This document shows, piece after piece, positions 24,734 through 32,982 of a DNA stretch of 38,638 nt (positions are counted from its first letter, which is position 1; each line of letters opens with the position of its first letter). Under the pieces are notes generated by a model, which did not search any database, was not told the DNA's origin, and saw only the letters and a program-made list of their open reading frames with translations. The DNA comes from Hespellia sp. (lineage in GTDB: Bacteria > Bacillota > Clostridia > Lachnospirales > Lachnospiraceae). The stretch spans positions 1-38,638 of the forward strand of contig JAAVXR010000012.1 of NCBI GenBank assembly GCA_022790755.1. The letters are read 5' to 3'. The translations under genes were made by a program, and so were the position numbers.

Positions 24734-25495
24734 ATGAGTGGAATTTTTTATGGGGTAGGTGTTGGTCCGGGTGATCCGGAATTGTTGACGGTAAAGGCGG
24801 TTCGAGTCATAGAGTCTTGTGGAGTTTTAGCGGTTCCGATTTCGGATGATAGATTGAAGGAACCAGTTTTGATATCAAAGAGGGAGGGGGCTGTCGGGGA
24901 ATATCGGGAGTTTCTGGAGCGATGCGCCGCATACCAGATCATCCGGGCGGCAGGACTTTGTCTGGAAGGGAAACCAGTTCTGTATCTTCCGATGCCTATG
25001 AAAAAGGAACGGGCGATCCTGGATCAGATTCATGATCGTTGTGCAGAGATTATTGGGAAACTGTTGGCAGAGGGAAAGGTGGTCGCGTGTATTACCATTG
25101 GCGATCCCACCGTATATTCTACATGTGTATACATGCAGAAACGTATTTTGAAATTGGGGTATGAGACATGTTTTATCCCTGGAGTGCCGTCTTTCTGTGC
25201 GGCGGCTGCCAGAATGAATATGGGATTAGTGGAGGGCAGTGAGGAATTGCATGTGCTTCCGGCTTCCTATGAGATTGAAGAAGGGTTGGAACTTCCAGGG
25301 ACGAAAGTGTTGATGAAAGCGGGCAGGAAGCTGGCTTATGTGAAAGAGGCCGTGCGCGGCAAGGGGGTGGAAATTGGTATGGTAGAGAACTGTGGAATGG
25401 AAGGTGAACGCATTTACCATGCAGCGGAGGAAATTCCGGAGAAGACGAGTTATTATTCTTTGATGATTGTCAAGGAAGGCAACAATAGGAGGTGA
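24734..25495 (+). CDS. cbiL: cobalt-precorrin-2 C20-methyltransferase CbiL
   Basis: A 253-residue SAM-dependent tetrapyrrole methylase that methylates C20 of cobalt-factor II/precorrin-2. GVGVGPGDPELLTVKAVRVI is the P-loop-like opening; VACITIGDPTVYSTCVYMQK and FIPGVPSFCAAAARM are the SAM pocket and the CbiL/CobI signature. AGGAG precedes ATG 24734. It opens the second sub-cluster, after the repeat-filled gap, and is seven bases from cbiF. Confidence 0.95.
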   Translation: MSGIFYGVGVGPGDPELLTVKAVRVIESCGVLAVPISDDRLKEPVLISKREGAVGEYREFLERCAAYQIIRAAGLCLEGKPVLYLPMPMKKERAILDQIHDRCAEIIGKLLAEGKVVACITIGDPTVYSTCVYMQKRILKLGYETCFIPGVPSFCAAAARMNMGLVEGSEELHVLPASYEIEEGLELPGTKVLMKAGRKLAYVKEAVRGKGVEIGMVENCGMEGERIYHAAEEIPEKTSYYSLMIVKEGNNRR

Positions 25496-25502
25496 ATCAT
25501 AA

Positions 25503-26276
25503 ATGGTGGTATTTGTTGGGGCCGGTTCTGGTGCGGAAGATTTGATTACCGTCAGAGGGAGACGGTTGCTGGAAGAGGCGGATATTATTGTTTATGCAGG
25601 TTCTCTGGTCAATCCTAAGCTGTTGGACGTCAGAAAAGAATCTTGTGAGGTTTACAACAGCGCGCATATGACGTTGGAGGAGGTGCTTTGCGTTTTGGAG
25701 GAGGGCGAGCAGGCGGGTAAAAAAGTGGTGCGTTTGCATACGGGGGACCCTTGTATTTACGGGGCGATTCAGGAGCAGATGGATGCTTTGGACGTCAAAG
25801 GAATTTCCTATGAAATCTGTCCGGGCGTCAGTTCGTTCTGCGGCGCTGCGGCGGCGCTGCGCAGGGAATATACGCTACCGGGAATCTCTCAGTCTGTGGT
25901 GATTACCCGGATGGAAGGGCGGACTCCGGTTCCGGAGCGGGAATCGATTCGAAGTTTTGCAGCTCATCAGGCTACGATGGTGGTCTTTCTAAGCACAGGG
26001 ATGCTTGGGAGATTGCAGGAAGAATTGGCAGCGGGCGGTTATTCCATGGATACACCGGCGGCTATCGTCTACAAGGCGACCTGGCCCGAGGAACAGGTTT
26101 TGCATTGTACGGTCGGTACTCTGGAGGAGACGGCGAAAAGACATGGCATTACCAAAACGGCGTTGATCGTCGTAGGCAATATTTTGCAGGGGGAATATCA
26201 ACGTTCTTGTCTGTATGATCCTTCTTTTGCGACGGAGTTTCGTCAGGTACAGGAGAATGGAGGCAGCAATGAGTAA
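25503..26276 (+). CDS. cbiF: cobalt-precorrin-4 C11-methyltransferase CbiF
   Basis: A 257-residue tetrapyrrole methylase that adds the C11 methyl group. VFVGAGSGAEDLITVRGRRLL, VRLHTGDPCIYGAIQEQMD and ICPGVSSFCGAAAALRREYT are typical of CbiF/CobM, whose GAGPGDP motif here reads GAGSGAE. GGAGGTGA lies seven bases before ATG 25503. The stop overlaps the cbiH start. Confidence 0.95.
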   Translation: MVVFVGAGSGAEDLITVRGRRLLEEADIIVYAGSLVNPKLLDVRKESCEVYNSAHMTLEEVLCVLEEGEQAGKKVVRLHTGDPCIYGAIQEQMDALDVKGISYEICPGVSSFCGAAAALRREYTLPGISQSVVITRMEGRTPVPERESIRSFAAHQATMVVFLSTGMLGRLQEELAAGGYSMDTPAAIVYKATWPEEQVLHCTVGTLEETAKRHGITKTALIVVGNILQGEYQRSCLYDPSFATEFRQVQENGGSNE

Positions 26277-27003
26277 AGTATACGTAGTGGGAATCGGTCC
26301 GGGAGCCAAAAAGCAAATGACACTGGAGGCGGAAGAAATTTTGCAGTCCTGTGATCTGATTGTTGGATATACGGTGTATGTGGATTTGGTGCGGGAGACG
26401 TTTCCGGAGAAACAATTTCTGACAACGCCGATGCGCCAGGAGGCGAAGCGATGTGAGATGGCGTTGGAAACGGCCAAACAGGGAAAATGTGTGGCGATGG
26501 TCTGCAGCGGCGACGCCGGAGTGTATGGTATGGCGGGATTGATGTTTGAGATTGGGACCAAATTTCCGGAGGTGGAGATTGAGATTGTTCCAGGAATCAC
26601 GGCGGCTTCCGGTGGGGCTTCCGTGCTCGGCGCGCCATTGATTCATGATTTTGCGGTTATCAGTCTGAGTGATCTGCTTACGCCTTGGGAAAAGATTGAA
26701 AAGCGGCTGAGGGCAGCGGCGATGGCAGACTTCGTGGTGTGTCTTTATAATCCTTCCAGTAAGAAGCGGCATGATTATCTGGAGAAAGCGTGTGTATGTC
26801 TTTTGGAATATAAACGAGAAGATACGGTCTGTGGTATCGTCCGGAATATCGGAAGGACCGGGGAGAGTTATAAAATTCTATCCCTGGAAGAACTGAAGTA
26901 CACGGAAACGGATATGTTTACCACGGTGTTTATTGGAAATGAACAGACAAAAATAGTGAATGGGCGGATGGTTACGCCGCGGGGATATCGGGATGTACAA
27001 TAA
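26269..27003 (+). CDS. cbiH: cobalt-factor III C17-methyltransferase CbiH
   Basis: A 244-residue tetrapyrrole methylase that methylates C17 and drives ring contraction. VVGIGPGAKKQMTLEAEEIL, VAMVCSGDAGVYGMAGLMFE, IVPGITAASGGASVLGAPL and FVVCLYNPSSKKRHDYLEKA are CbiH/CobJ signatures. ATG 26269 overlaps the cbiF stop (ATGAGTAA), with GGAGG upstream inside cbiF. No extra iron-sulfur (CbiH60-type) extension is seen. Confidence 0.95.
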   Translation: MSKVYVVGIGPGAKKQMTLEAEEILQSCDLIVGYTVYVDLVRETFPEKQFLTTPMRQEAKRCEMALETAKQGKCVAMVCSGDAGVYGMAGLMFEIGTKFPEVEIEIVPGITAASGGASVLGAPLIHDFAVISLSDLLTPWEKIEKRLRAAAMADFVVCLYNPSSKKRHDYLEKACVCLLEYKREDTVCGIVRNIGRTGESYKILSLEELKYTETDMFTTVFIGNEQTKIVNGRMVTPRGYRDVQ

Positions 27004-28207
27004 AATGCAGAAAGTGTTTTTGGTCGGAATCGGAATGGGGACAGTCGACACGATGACAGAGGAAGCGATGAAAGTGGTTCGTTTCAGCGATTGTATCATT
27101 GGTGCTGAGAGGATGCTTGCCCTGTTCGCGGACCTGGAGATGCATAAGTTATCCGAGTATCGGCCGGCCAGAATCAGGGAATACATTGAAAATCACAGAG
27201 AATATCAGAGAATTGCGGTGGTACTTTCCGGGGATACTGGTTTCTATAGCGGGGCGAAACAGTTGGTATCAGAATTGACGGATTATGAAGTGGAACTGGT
27301 GCCGGGGATCTCGTCGGTGGTATATTTGGCAGCGCGCTGTCAGGTGTCTTGGGAAGACGCAAAACTTTTGAGTCTGCATGGGCGGAGAACCAATTTCGTG
27401 GATGCCATCGTACGCAACCGAAAGACATTTCTATTGTTGGGACAGAAGGGCTGCGGAGAGATGATCTGCGACAAATTGGCGTATTATGGAATCTCACAGG
27501 GGAACGCTCATATTGGAAAGAATTTATCCTGCGAAAATGAGGAAATCGTAACGAAACCACTTCAAGAATTGCGTCCGGAAGATCTGGAGGGCTTGGCGGT
27601 GGTTCTGATTGAAAATCCGGCGCCGGAAGAACGCATTTGTCGGACACTTCGGGAGGAAGAGTTCATACGGGGAAGAGTGCCTATGACGAAAGAGGAAGTG
27701 CGCACAGTCAGTCTTGCGAAATTAGGGCTGACTCGGGATGCGGTTCTGTATGATGTGGGAGCGGGGACCGGAACGATTGCGATAGAGGCTGCTCTTCGAT
27801 CTGGGGACATGCGTATTTATGCAATCGAGAAAAATAAGGAAGGTGTAGAACTCATTCGGCAAAATGCGCGGAGATTCAAAGTAGATCAAGTGGAGATTGT
27901 GGAAGGGGTTGCTCCAGATATTTTGGAAAAGCTGGAGCCGCCGACACATGCATTTATCGGGGGAAGCGACGGGAATCTGAAAGAGATTTTGCGATGCCTG
28001 AAAGCAAAGAATCCCGAGGTGCGGATTGTGATGACCTGTATTTCCCTGGATACGATGCGCGAAGTGATGGAGGCTGTGGCGGAAGGGCTTTTACGGGAGC
28101 CAGAGATCTTGCAGATTTCTGTTGCCAGATCAAAGAAATTGGGACGGCATCATATGATGCATGGGGAGAATCCGATTTATATTGTGAGTGAACAGGAAGG
28201 AAAATAA
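26993..28207 (+). CDS. cbiET: CbiE-CbiT fusion: cobalt-precorrin-7 C5 and cobalt-precorrin-6B C15 methyltransferase (decarboxylating)
   Basis: A 404-residue fusion like CobL. Residues about 5-200 are the CbiE methylase (VFLVGIGMGTVDTMTEEAM, VVLSGDTGFYSGAKQL, LVPGISSVVYLAARC). Residues about 225-400 are CbiT, with the Rossmann motif YDVGAGTGTIAIEAAL at about 253-268 and HAFIGGSDGNLKEIL. It methylates C5 and C15 and removes the C12 acetate carboxyl. ATG 26993 overlaps cbiH; ATG 27005 is an alternative start just after it. The fused order matches CobL of the aerobic route, and fusions are also common in Firmicutes. Confidence 0.95.
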   Translation: MYNKMQKVFLVGIGMGTVDTMTEEAMKVVRFSDCIIGAERMLALFADLEMHKLSEYRPARIREYIENHREYQRIAVVLSGDTGFYSGAKQLVSELTDYEVELVPGISSVVYLAARCQVSWEDAKLLSLHGRRTNFVDAIVRNRKTFLLLGQKGCGEMICDKLAYYGISQGNAHIGKNLSCENEEIVTKPLQELRPEDLEGLAVVLIENPAPEERICRTLREEEFIRGRVPMTKEEVRTVSLAKLGLTRDAVLYDVGAGTGTIAIEAALRSGDMRIYAIEKNKEGVELIRQNARRFKVDQVEIVEGVAPDILEKLEPPTHAFIGGSDGNLKEILRCLKAKNPEVRIVMTCISLDTMREVMEAVAEGLLREPEILQISVARSKKLGRHHMMHGENPIYIVSEQEGK

Positions 28208-28218
28208 TATTCGCCGTA

Positions 28219-28440
28219 TTATTCTGGCAGGTCAATAAATAAGTCAGAAATATGGATACCAAGCGCTTGAGCGATTCGAGCACATTTTTCTATGGTGACG
28301 CTGTGTTCACCGCGTTCGATTCGCCCGTAATATGCTCTGCTGATCTTGCAGAGAGTCGCAAATTCTTCCTGGCTATAGCCCTGTGTTTCCCGAAATTTTT
28401 TTAAATTGTTGCCAAAGAAAACGTTGATATCATTTTGCAT
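28219..28440 (-). CDS. Xre-family HTH regulator
   Basis: A 73-residue DNA-binding protein made almost wholly of one Cro/C1-type helix-turn-helix: LKKFRETQGYSQEEFATLCK, then ISRAYYGRIERGEHSVTIEK. ATG 28440 is preferred because AGGAGG lies eight bases away; ATG 28446 is too close to it. It is convergent with cbiET (12 bp apart) and divergent from the AIPR gene, which it probably represses. Confidence 0.88.
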   Translation of the reverse strand: MQNDINVFFGNNLKKFRETQGYSQEEFATLCKISRAYYGRIERGEHSVTIEKCARIAQALGIHISDLFIDLPE

Positions 28441-28460
28441 GTCCATCGCCTCCTGATCAC

Positions 28461-28469
28461 ATTATAGCA
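28461..28469 (-). promoter_or_regulatory. extended -10 promoter element of the Xre gene
   Basis: On the minus strand TGCTATAAT is a perfect TATAAT with an extended TG. No good -35 box lies 17 bases upstream, which is normal for extended -10 promoters. It lies about 20 bp from the Xre start. Confidence 0.6.
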
Positions 28470-28488
28470 TAAAACATCATATATAGCG

Positions 28489-28517
28489 TTGAACATATTT
28501 TTGTGCTTGATTATAAT
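28489..28517 (+). promoter_or_regulatory. strong sigma-A promoter of the AIPR gene
   Basis: TTGAAC (28489-28494), a 17-base spacer and a perfect TATAAT (28512-28517), about 57 bp before ATG 28574. The divergent Xre promoter is within 30 bp, so one bound Xre dimer could control both. Confidence 0.8.
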
Positions 28518-28573
28518 AAAAACAGATGGTGGTTGTACCACGTATCAATGATAAAATGTCAGGAGGACAAAAG

Positions 28574-29743
28574 ATGGAATTAAAATTTAAAGTGGAATCT
28601 TTTCGGAAGATTCCGAATCCTTACCTTGTAAAAGGGGAAGGCGAAAAGCGGGCAATGATGTATATTGCTATCTGTGATGTAAAGAATATACCGGATTGTA
28701 TTCCAATGGAAACGAATCCCAGAAAGCAGAAACTGACAACGGGGGTTCCGAAAAAGATCAAAGCGTCTTTATTGGATGAATCTTATCTGGATTTTTATCT
28801 TTTGAATCGAGGGTTGTGCATTTCTGCATCAGATGTTACGTTCAACAATTATTCCAATGAGATACGCATTGTGTTTGATGATCCGGAATTTCATGGGGAT
28901 GTGGATGGAGGACATACCTACAAAGTGATTCTGGAAAACAGAGATAAACTTGACTTTGGAAAACAGTTTGTGAAATTAGAGATTCTGACAGGAATAGAAG
29001 ACATTTTTCAAAGGCTGGCGGCTGCAAGAAATACTTCCACGCAGGTGCAGGACAAGTCTATTGCCGAGCTGGAGAACCGTTTTGAGATCATAAAAAGGGC
29101 CATCGAAAAAGAAAAATATGCGTCGGATATTTATTTTGAGGAAAATGATCAAGGCGATATTGATGTTTCTGATATCCTGGCAATTCTGAATATGTTTAAT
29201 ATTGATCTGTATCCGGATATGGAGAAATTTCCGACGGCATCTTACAGCGCAAAGCAAAAATGTATTCGTACATATATTGATTACCATAAAAAGCTGGGAG
29301 ATGGCGGCGATAATCCCTATGTAAAAATGATGCCGATTATGACTGATATTTTCGAACTGTATGATCAAATAGAAGTAAATATGGGGAAATATTATAAAGA
29401 GAAATTTCCGAAAGGAAAATATGGTACGGTAAAAGGTGTTGCGGCTATGAAAAATGGGGAATATTATCAGTCTAAATTTTACAAAACAGATATGGATTAT
29501 ACCACGCCAACTGGATTCATATACCCCATTCTTGGTTCTTTTCGGGCGTTGTTGAAAGAGGAAAATCATCAATACACATGGAGAAAAGATCCTTTCGCGG
29601 TGCTGGATGATTTAGGAGGAGAGTTAGTGATGACGACAGTAGAGAGGAGTCGTACGCTGGGGAACAATCCGCAGTCCGTGGGAAAAGATACTGGAAACTG
29701 GAAAACGCTGTATATGACCGTCAAGCTTGGTTTGTTAGAATAA
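28574..29743 (+). CDS. AIPR family (abortive phage infection) protein
   Basis: A 389-residue protein with the AIPR signatures: FYLLNRGLCISASDV, then DGGHTYKVILENRDK, then RLAAARNTSTQVQDKSI. AIPR proteins are linked to abortive infection in phage-defence islands; the mechanism of most is not known. ATG 28574 has AGGAGG seven bases upstream; the frame is open back to 28526, inside the leader. It is preceded by its own strong promoter and by a divergent Xre regulator. It breaks the cobalamin gene order between cbiET and cbiA, so it was probably inserted. Confidence 0.83.
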   Translation: MELKFKVESFRKIPNPYLVKGEGEKRAMMYIAICDVKNIPDCIPMETNPRKQKLTTGVPKKIKASLLDESYLDFYLLNRGLCISASDVTFNNYSNEIRIVFDDPEFHGDVDGGHTYKVILENRDKLDFGKQFVKLEILTGIEDIFQRLAAARNTSTQVQDKSIAELENRFEIIKRAIEKEKYASDIYFEENDQGDIDVSDILAILNMFNIDLYPDMEKFPTASYSAKQKCIRTYIDYHKKLGDGGDNPYVKMMPIMTDIFELYDQIEVNMGKYYKEKFPKGKYGTVKGVAAMKNGEYYQSKFYKTDMDYTTPTGFIYPILGSFRALLKEENHQYTWRKDPFAVLDDLGGELVMTTVERSRTLGNNPQSVGKDTGNWKTLYMTVKLGLLE

Positions 29744-29787
29744 AGGAATTCATCAATACATCAATATGGTGCGGAGGAGAGGTTAGT

Positions 29788-31176
29788 ATGAACATTCCGA
29801 GAATCATGATTGCGGCTGCTGCCAGCGGAAGTGGGAAAACGGCGCTCACCTGTGCGCTGTTGGAGGTATTGAAGAGGAGAGGGCGGCACGTCGCCGCCGG
29901 AAAATGCGGCCCGGATTATATTGATCCATTGTTTCACCGACAGGTGCTAGGAGTGCCATCAGAGAATTTGGACCTGTTTTTTCTGGAAGAGAACCAGCTG
30001 CGTCGTCAGTTTGTCCGGCATACCGCTTCGTCAGAGATCGCTCTAGTCGAAGGGGTAATGGGGTATTACGATGGGATCGGATTGCAGACAACAAGAGGCA
30101 GTTCATATGATCTCTCCAAAACACTGGAAACGCCGGTGGTGTTAGTGGTTCCATGCCGCGGAATGGCAATATCTGTGGTTGCACAGATCATGGGATTTCT
30201 GGAATTTCGAAAGGATCATCTCATTCAAGGGATCATTTTCAATCGGATATCGGAAATGCTGTATCCGCGGATGAAAGAAATGGTAGAGACCGAGCTGCAA
30301 AAGCTGGGGTATGAAATTGCGGTTTTGGGATATCTCCCGGAGCGAGAAGAATTTGCCCTGGAGAGCAGACACTTGGGGCTTCGGCTTCCGGAGGAAATCA
30401 AAGGACTGAAGGAACAGATGCATCGCGCCGGGGAAATAATAGAGAATACCATAGATCTGGAGGCGTTTCTGGCGTTGGCGAAAAAGGTGCCGGAGATGCG
30501 GCTGGTAGAGTCCAAAAAGGAGCGCACCGCCATAAATGAAAAGGAACGGGTACGAATTGGAATCGCCAGAGATGCAGCATTTCAGTTCTACTACCCGGAT
30601 AACCTGGAACTGTTGATGGAATTGGGATGTGAACTGTTGGAATTCAGCCCGATTTCGGATTATAGACTTCCGGAAGGAATACAGGGACTGCTTTTGGGCG
30701 GAGGGTATCCGGAGCTCTATGCAGAAGCGTTAAGTAAAAATGAGCCGATGAGACGACAGATTCAGAAATCAATTGCTGCAGGAATGCCGTGTCTGGCAGA
30801 GTGTGGAGGATTTTTGTATCTGCAAACAACGCTGGAAGATCTGGATGGGAAAAACTGGCCGATGGTCGGCGCGCTGGATGGACGAGGGTATCGTACCTCC
30901 ACGCTGAGAAGGTTCGGGTACGTCAACCTGCAAGGGATGGCAGACGGCAGATACTTGAAAAAGGGAGAATGTATCCGGGGGCACGAATTCCATTACTGGG
31001 ACTGCACCCAGAATGGGGAAGCGGTCAAAGCGGTAAAACCGGATGGAAAACGGTCCTGGAACTGTATCTGTGAAGAGGGAAATCTGTTTGCCGGATTTCC
31101 ACATCTGGCGTACCGGTCCAATCCGGAATTCGCTCGTAGATTTGTGGAAATGTGTATGTGCAAAGGACATTCTTGA
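29788..31176 (+). CDS. cbiA: cobyrinate a,c-diamide synthase CbiA
   Basis: A 462-residue amidotransferase that uses glutamine and ATP to amidate the a and c side chains of cobyrinate. The N-terminal ATP-binding domain has IAAAASGSGKTALTCALLEV, CGPDYIDPLFH and EGVMGYYDG. The C-terminal class I glutamine amidotransferase domain has GLLLGGGYPELYAEALS and nucleophile Cys339 in CLAECGGFLYL. GGAGAGG precedes ATG 29788. It follows the AIPR insertion by 44 bp. Confidence 0.96.
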   Translation: MNIPRIMIAAAASGSGKTALTCALLEVLKRRGRHVAAGKCGPDYIDPLFHRQVLGVPSENLDLFFLEENQLRRQFVRHTASSEIALVEGVMGYYDGIGLQTTRGSSYDLSKTLETPVVLVVPCRGMAISVVAQIMGFLEFRKDHLIQGIIFNRISEMLYPRMKEMVETELQKLGYEIAVLGYLPEREEFALESRHLGLRLPEEIKGLKEQMHRAGEIIENTIDLEAFLALAKKVPEMRLVESKKERTAINEKERVRIGIARDAAFQFYYPDNLELLMELGCELLEFSPISDYRLPEGIQGLLLGGGYPELYAEALSKNEPMRRQIQKSIAAGMPCLAECGGFLYLQTTLEDLDGKNWPMVGALDGRGYRTSTLRRFGYVNLQGMADGRYLKKGECIRGHEFHYWDCTQNGEAVKAVKPDGKRSWNCICEEGNLFAGFPHLAYRSNPEFARRFVEMCMCKGHS

Positions 31177-31214
31177 ATACATGCAGTCTACCCAGTTGCG
31201 AAAATTTATAGCAG

Positions 31215-31526
31215 GGTTCGGGTGTCAAAAGGTGCTTTCTCAGAGTGTACCGGGCAAATTGCACAAAATGTGTTCGGAATTGTGACTGCGCAGGATCTTA
31301 GCGCTTCTTAATGTTCTGTCAAGCTACAGCAATTCGGCGACACGGATGTCGACGAAAGTCCGATCTGCGCCATGGATGGCGCATTGAGGGCGGTTGCGTC
31401 CCCTTTTTAATATTTTTTATCAGAACATTTTAGAAGCGCTTAGATCCGTAGCCTGGAACAATGAAGAATACGTTTTGTGCAATTTGCCAATACCAACTTT
31501 AAAAAGTATCTTTTGACACCCGAACC
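31215..31526. repeat. 312-bp palindromic element with GGTTCGGGTGTCAAAAG ends
   Basis: Perfect 17-bp terminal inverted repeats: GGTTCGGGTGTCAAAAG (31215-31231) and its complement (31510-31526). Second-level arms follow: GGCAAATTGCACAAAA on the left and TTTTGTGCAATTTGCC on the right, and GATCTTAGCGCTTCTTAATG against the AGAAGCGCTTAGATC region. The middle contains small hairpins such as TTCGGCGACACGGATGTCGACGAA-like and the GGCGGTTGCGTCCCC word. The copies at 8665-8738 and 24293-24525 are shortened relatives. No transposase frame is inside, so it is a MITE-like or structured-RNA element. Confidence 0.85.
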
Positions 31527-31559
31527 AAAACAGGTAATTGTGAAGCCAGTAAACTTGCC

Positions 31560-31718
31560 GAATATTCTGGAAATATGTTCCGTGAAAAGCCCTTTTGCGC
31601 CATGGAATCAAGACCATGGAAGACAGGAGGGACGCTCCCCGACTGTCTTCTGCTTTACTGAGCTTGATGGAATGTTTGGCGCAGTAGGATTTGAACGGAA
31701 TATATTTTCAGAATATTC
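31560..31718. repeat. 159-bp imperfect palindromic element
   Basis: GAATATTCTGGAAATATG (31560) pairs with the stretch ending CAGAATATTC at 31718 (TTCCG with CGGAA). Inside, GCGCCA pairs with TGGCGC, CCATGG occurs twice around AATCAAGA, and GAAGACAG (31619) pairs with CTGTCTTC (31643-31650). The long nested stem suggests a folded RNA or a palindromic mobile element distinct from the GGTTCGGG family. Confidence 0.75.
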
Positions 31719-31750
31719 TCATAGCCTGGTGTTTCGCGATCATCAAAATC

Positions 31751-31898
31751 TGAATACATGCTGCCTATTCGGCAGCAAGAAATTTAAGGTAAGCCTATAG
31801 CGCTCACAGATGAAGGAATCGTCATAAAGGAAGGATATGCGAGCGCATAAGGCATCCCTGAATATATGCTGCCTATTCGGCAGCGGAAATTTAAGGTA
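31751..31898 (+). repeat. paired GCTGCC-TATTC-GGCAGC hairpin repeats (copies 2 and 3)
   Basis: Two copies of a unit that reads TGAATAYATGCTGCC, loop TATTC, GGCAGC, then RRAAATTTAAGGTAAG, at 31751-31792 and 31859-31900, 108 bp apart. Between them GCGCTCACAG pairs loosely with GCGAGCGC. The second copy sits just before the cobT ribosome site, so it could affect cobT expression. Confidence 0.75.
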
Positions 31899-31914
31899 AG
31901 TAGAGGAAAAACAT

Positions 31915-32982
31915 ATGATACATACGACAATAAAAGAAATACAAAAAAATATTCTCCCGGTGGATGAGAAAAGTATGCAAGCAGCGAGAGAGCACTGGAT
32001 GGCCATTGCCAAGCCGCTGTTTAGTCTGGGGAAATTGGAAGAGACCGTGATTCGGATTGCGGGAATGAAACGTTCACCGGAGTATGAATTGGGGAAAAAG
32101 GGACTGGTTATTATGTGTGCCGATAACGGTGTTGTGGCGGAGGGGGTAACGCAGACCGGCCAGGAAGTAACGGCGGTTGTGGCGGATAACTTTACCAAAG
32201 GAAAGGCCAGTACTTGTCTGATGGCCGAAGTGGCTGGTGTCGATTTGTTTCCGGTCGATATCGGGATGGCGGTGGATGTACCGTCAGTTACGGTGCCGGA
32301 GTATAAAATTGCTTATGGTGCGGGCAATATCGCAAAAGAACCAGCCATGACGAGGGAAGAGGCATGGCGGGCAATTGAGGTGGGCATTTCGATTGCCAGA
32401 GAGTTAAAGAGGAAGGGATATGGCATTTTACTGACCGGCGAAATGAGCATTGGCAATACCACGACCAGCAGCGCGTTGGCATCTGTATTTCTGGGGGAAC
32501 CAGTGGAAATGATGACCGGACGCGGCGCGGGATTGAGCAGTGAGGGATTGGAGCGGAAAACGGGCGTGATCCGTCGGGCAATCTCTCTGCATCAACCGAA
32601 TCCGTCGGATCCGCTGGACGTGCTGGCCAAGGTGGGCGGTCTGGATATCGCCGGACTTTGCGGCGTGTTCTTGGGAGGAGCGCTTGAGGGGATTCCGGTT
32701 GTTGTGGATGGATTTATCTCGGCGGTGGCTGCATTGACGGCGGTTCGCATGGTTCCTACAGTTTCGGAGTATCTGCTCTCGTCACACATTTCCAAAGAAC
32801 CTGCCGGACAAATGTTATTGGAGGAGCTGGGGTTATCGGCGATGATTGATGCGCAGATGAGTCTGGGAGAGGGCAGCGGCGCGGTTGCGATGATTCCGCT
32901 TCTGGAAATGGGGCTTCAAGTGTACCGGAGAATGCCTACCTTTGAACAGGCAGAGATTGAGCAGTATGAGGTGTTAAAATGA
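31915..32982 (+). CDS. cobT: nicotinate-nucleotide--dimethylbenzimidazole phosphoribosyltransferase CobT
   Basis: A 355-residue CobT that makes alpha-ribazole phosphate from nicotinate mononucleotide and a lower-ligand base. GLVIMCADNGVVAEGVTQTG, GEMSIGNTTTSSALASVF, DPLDVLAKVGGLDIAG and the C-terminal LGEGSGAVAMIPLLEMGL with the catalytic Glu region are all present. AGAGG precedes ATG 31915. The stop overlaps cobS (ATGA). Which base it activates cannot be told; no bza or bluB gene is in view. Confidence 0.96.
   Translation: MIHTTIKEIQKNILPVDEKSMQAAREHWMAIAKPLFSLGKLEETVIRIAGMKRSPEYELGKKGLVIMCADNGVVAEGVTQTGQEVTAVVADNFTKGKASTCLMAEVAGVDLFPVDIGMAVDVPSVTVPEYKIAYGAGNIAKEPAMTREEAWRAIEVGISIARELKRKGYGILLTGEMSIGNTTTSSALASVFLGEPVEMMTGRGAGLSSEGLERKTGVIRRAISLHQPNPSDPLDVLAKVGGLDIAGLCGVFLGGALEGIPVVVDGFISAVAALTAVRMVPTVSEYLLSSHISKEPAGQMLLEELGLSAMIDAQMSLGEGSGAVAMIPLLEMGLQVYRRMPTFEQAEIEQYEVLK

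Larger units (their letters stand above)
31177..31914. other. 738-bp non-coding gap filled with palindromic repeats
   Basis: Between cbiA and cobT lie the 312-bp GGTTCGGG element (31215-31526), the 159-bp palindrome (31560-31718) and two GCTGCC hairpins 108 bp apart (31760 and 31868). The small frames inside are not conserved with anything I know. The words AACTTGCCGAATATTCT (31552) and TGGTGTTTCGCGAT (31728) recur in the gap after cbiD. The last 15 bp carry the cobT ribosome site. No B12 riboswitch is convincing. Confidence 0.75.

Noticed and set aside
31542-31650. Words resembling a cobalamin riboswitch (GAAGCCAGTAAACTTGCCG and CTCCCCGACTGT)
   Set aside because: The B12-box-like word comes before the CCCCGACTGT-like word, the reverse of the riboswitch order, and the rest of the core is absent. 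Both lie in palindromic repeats. A covariance search with the cobalamin riboswitch model would settle it.
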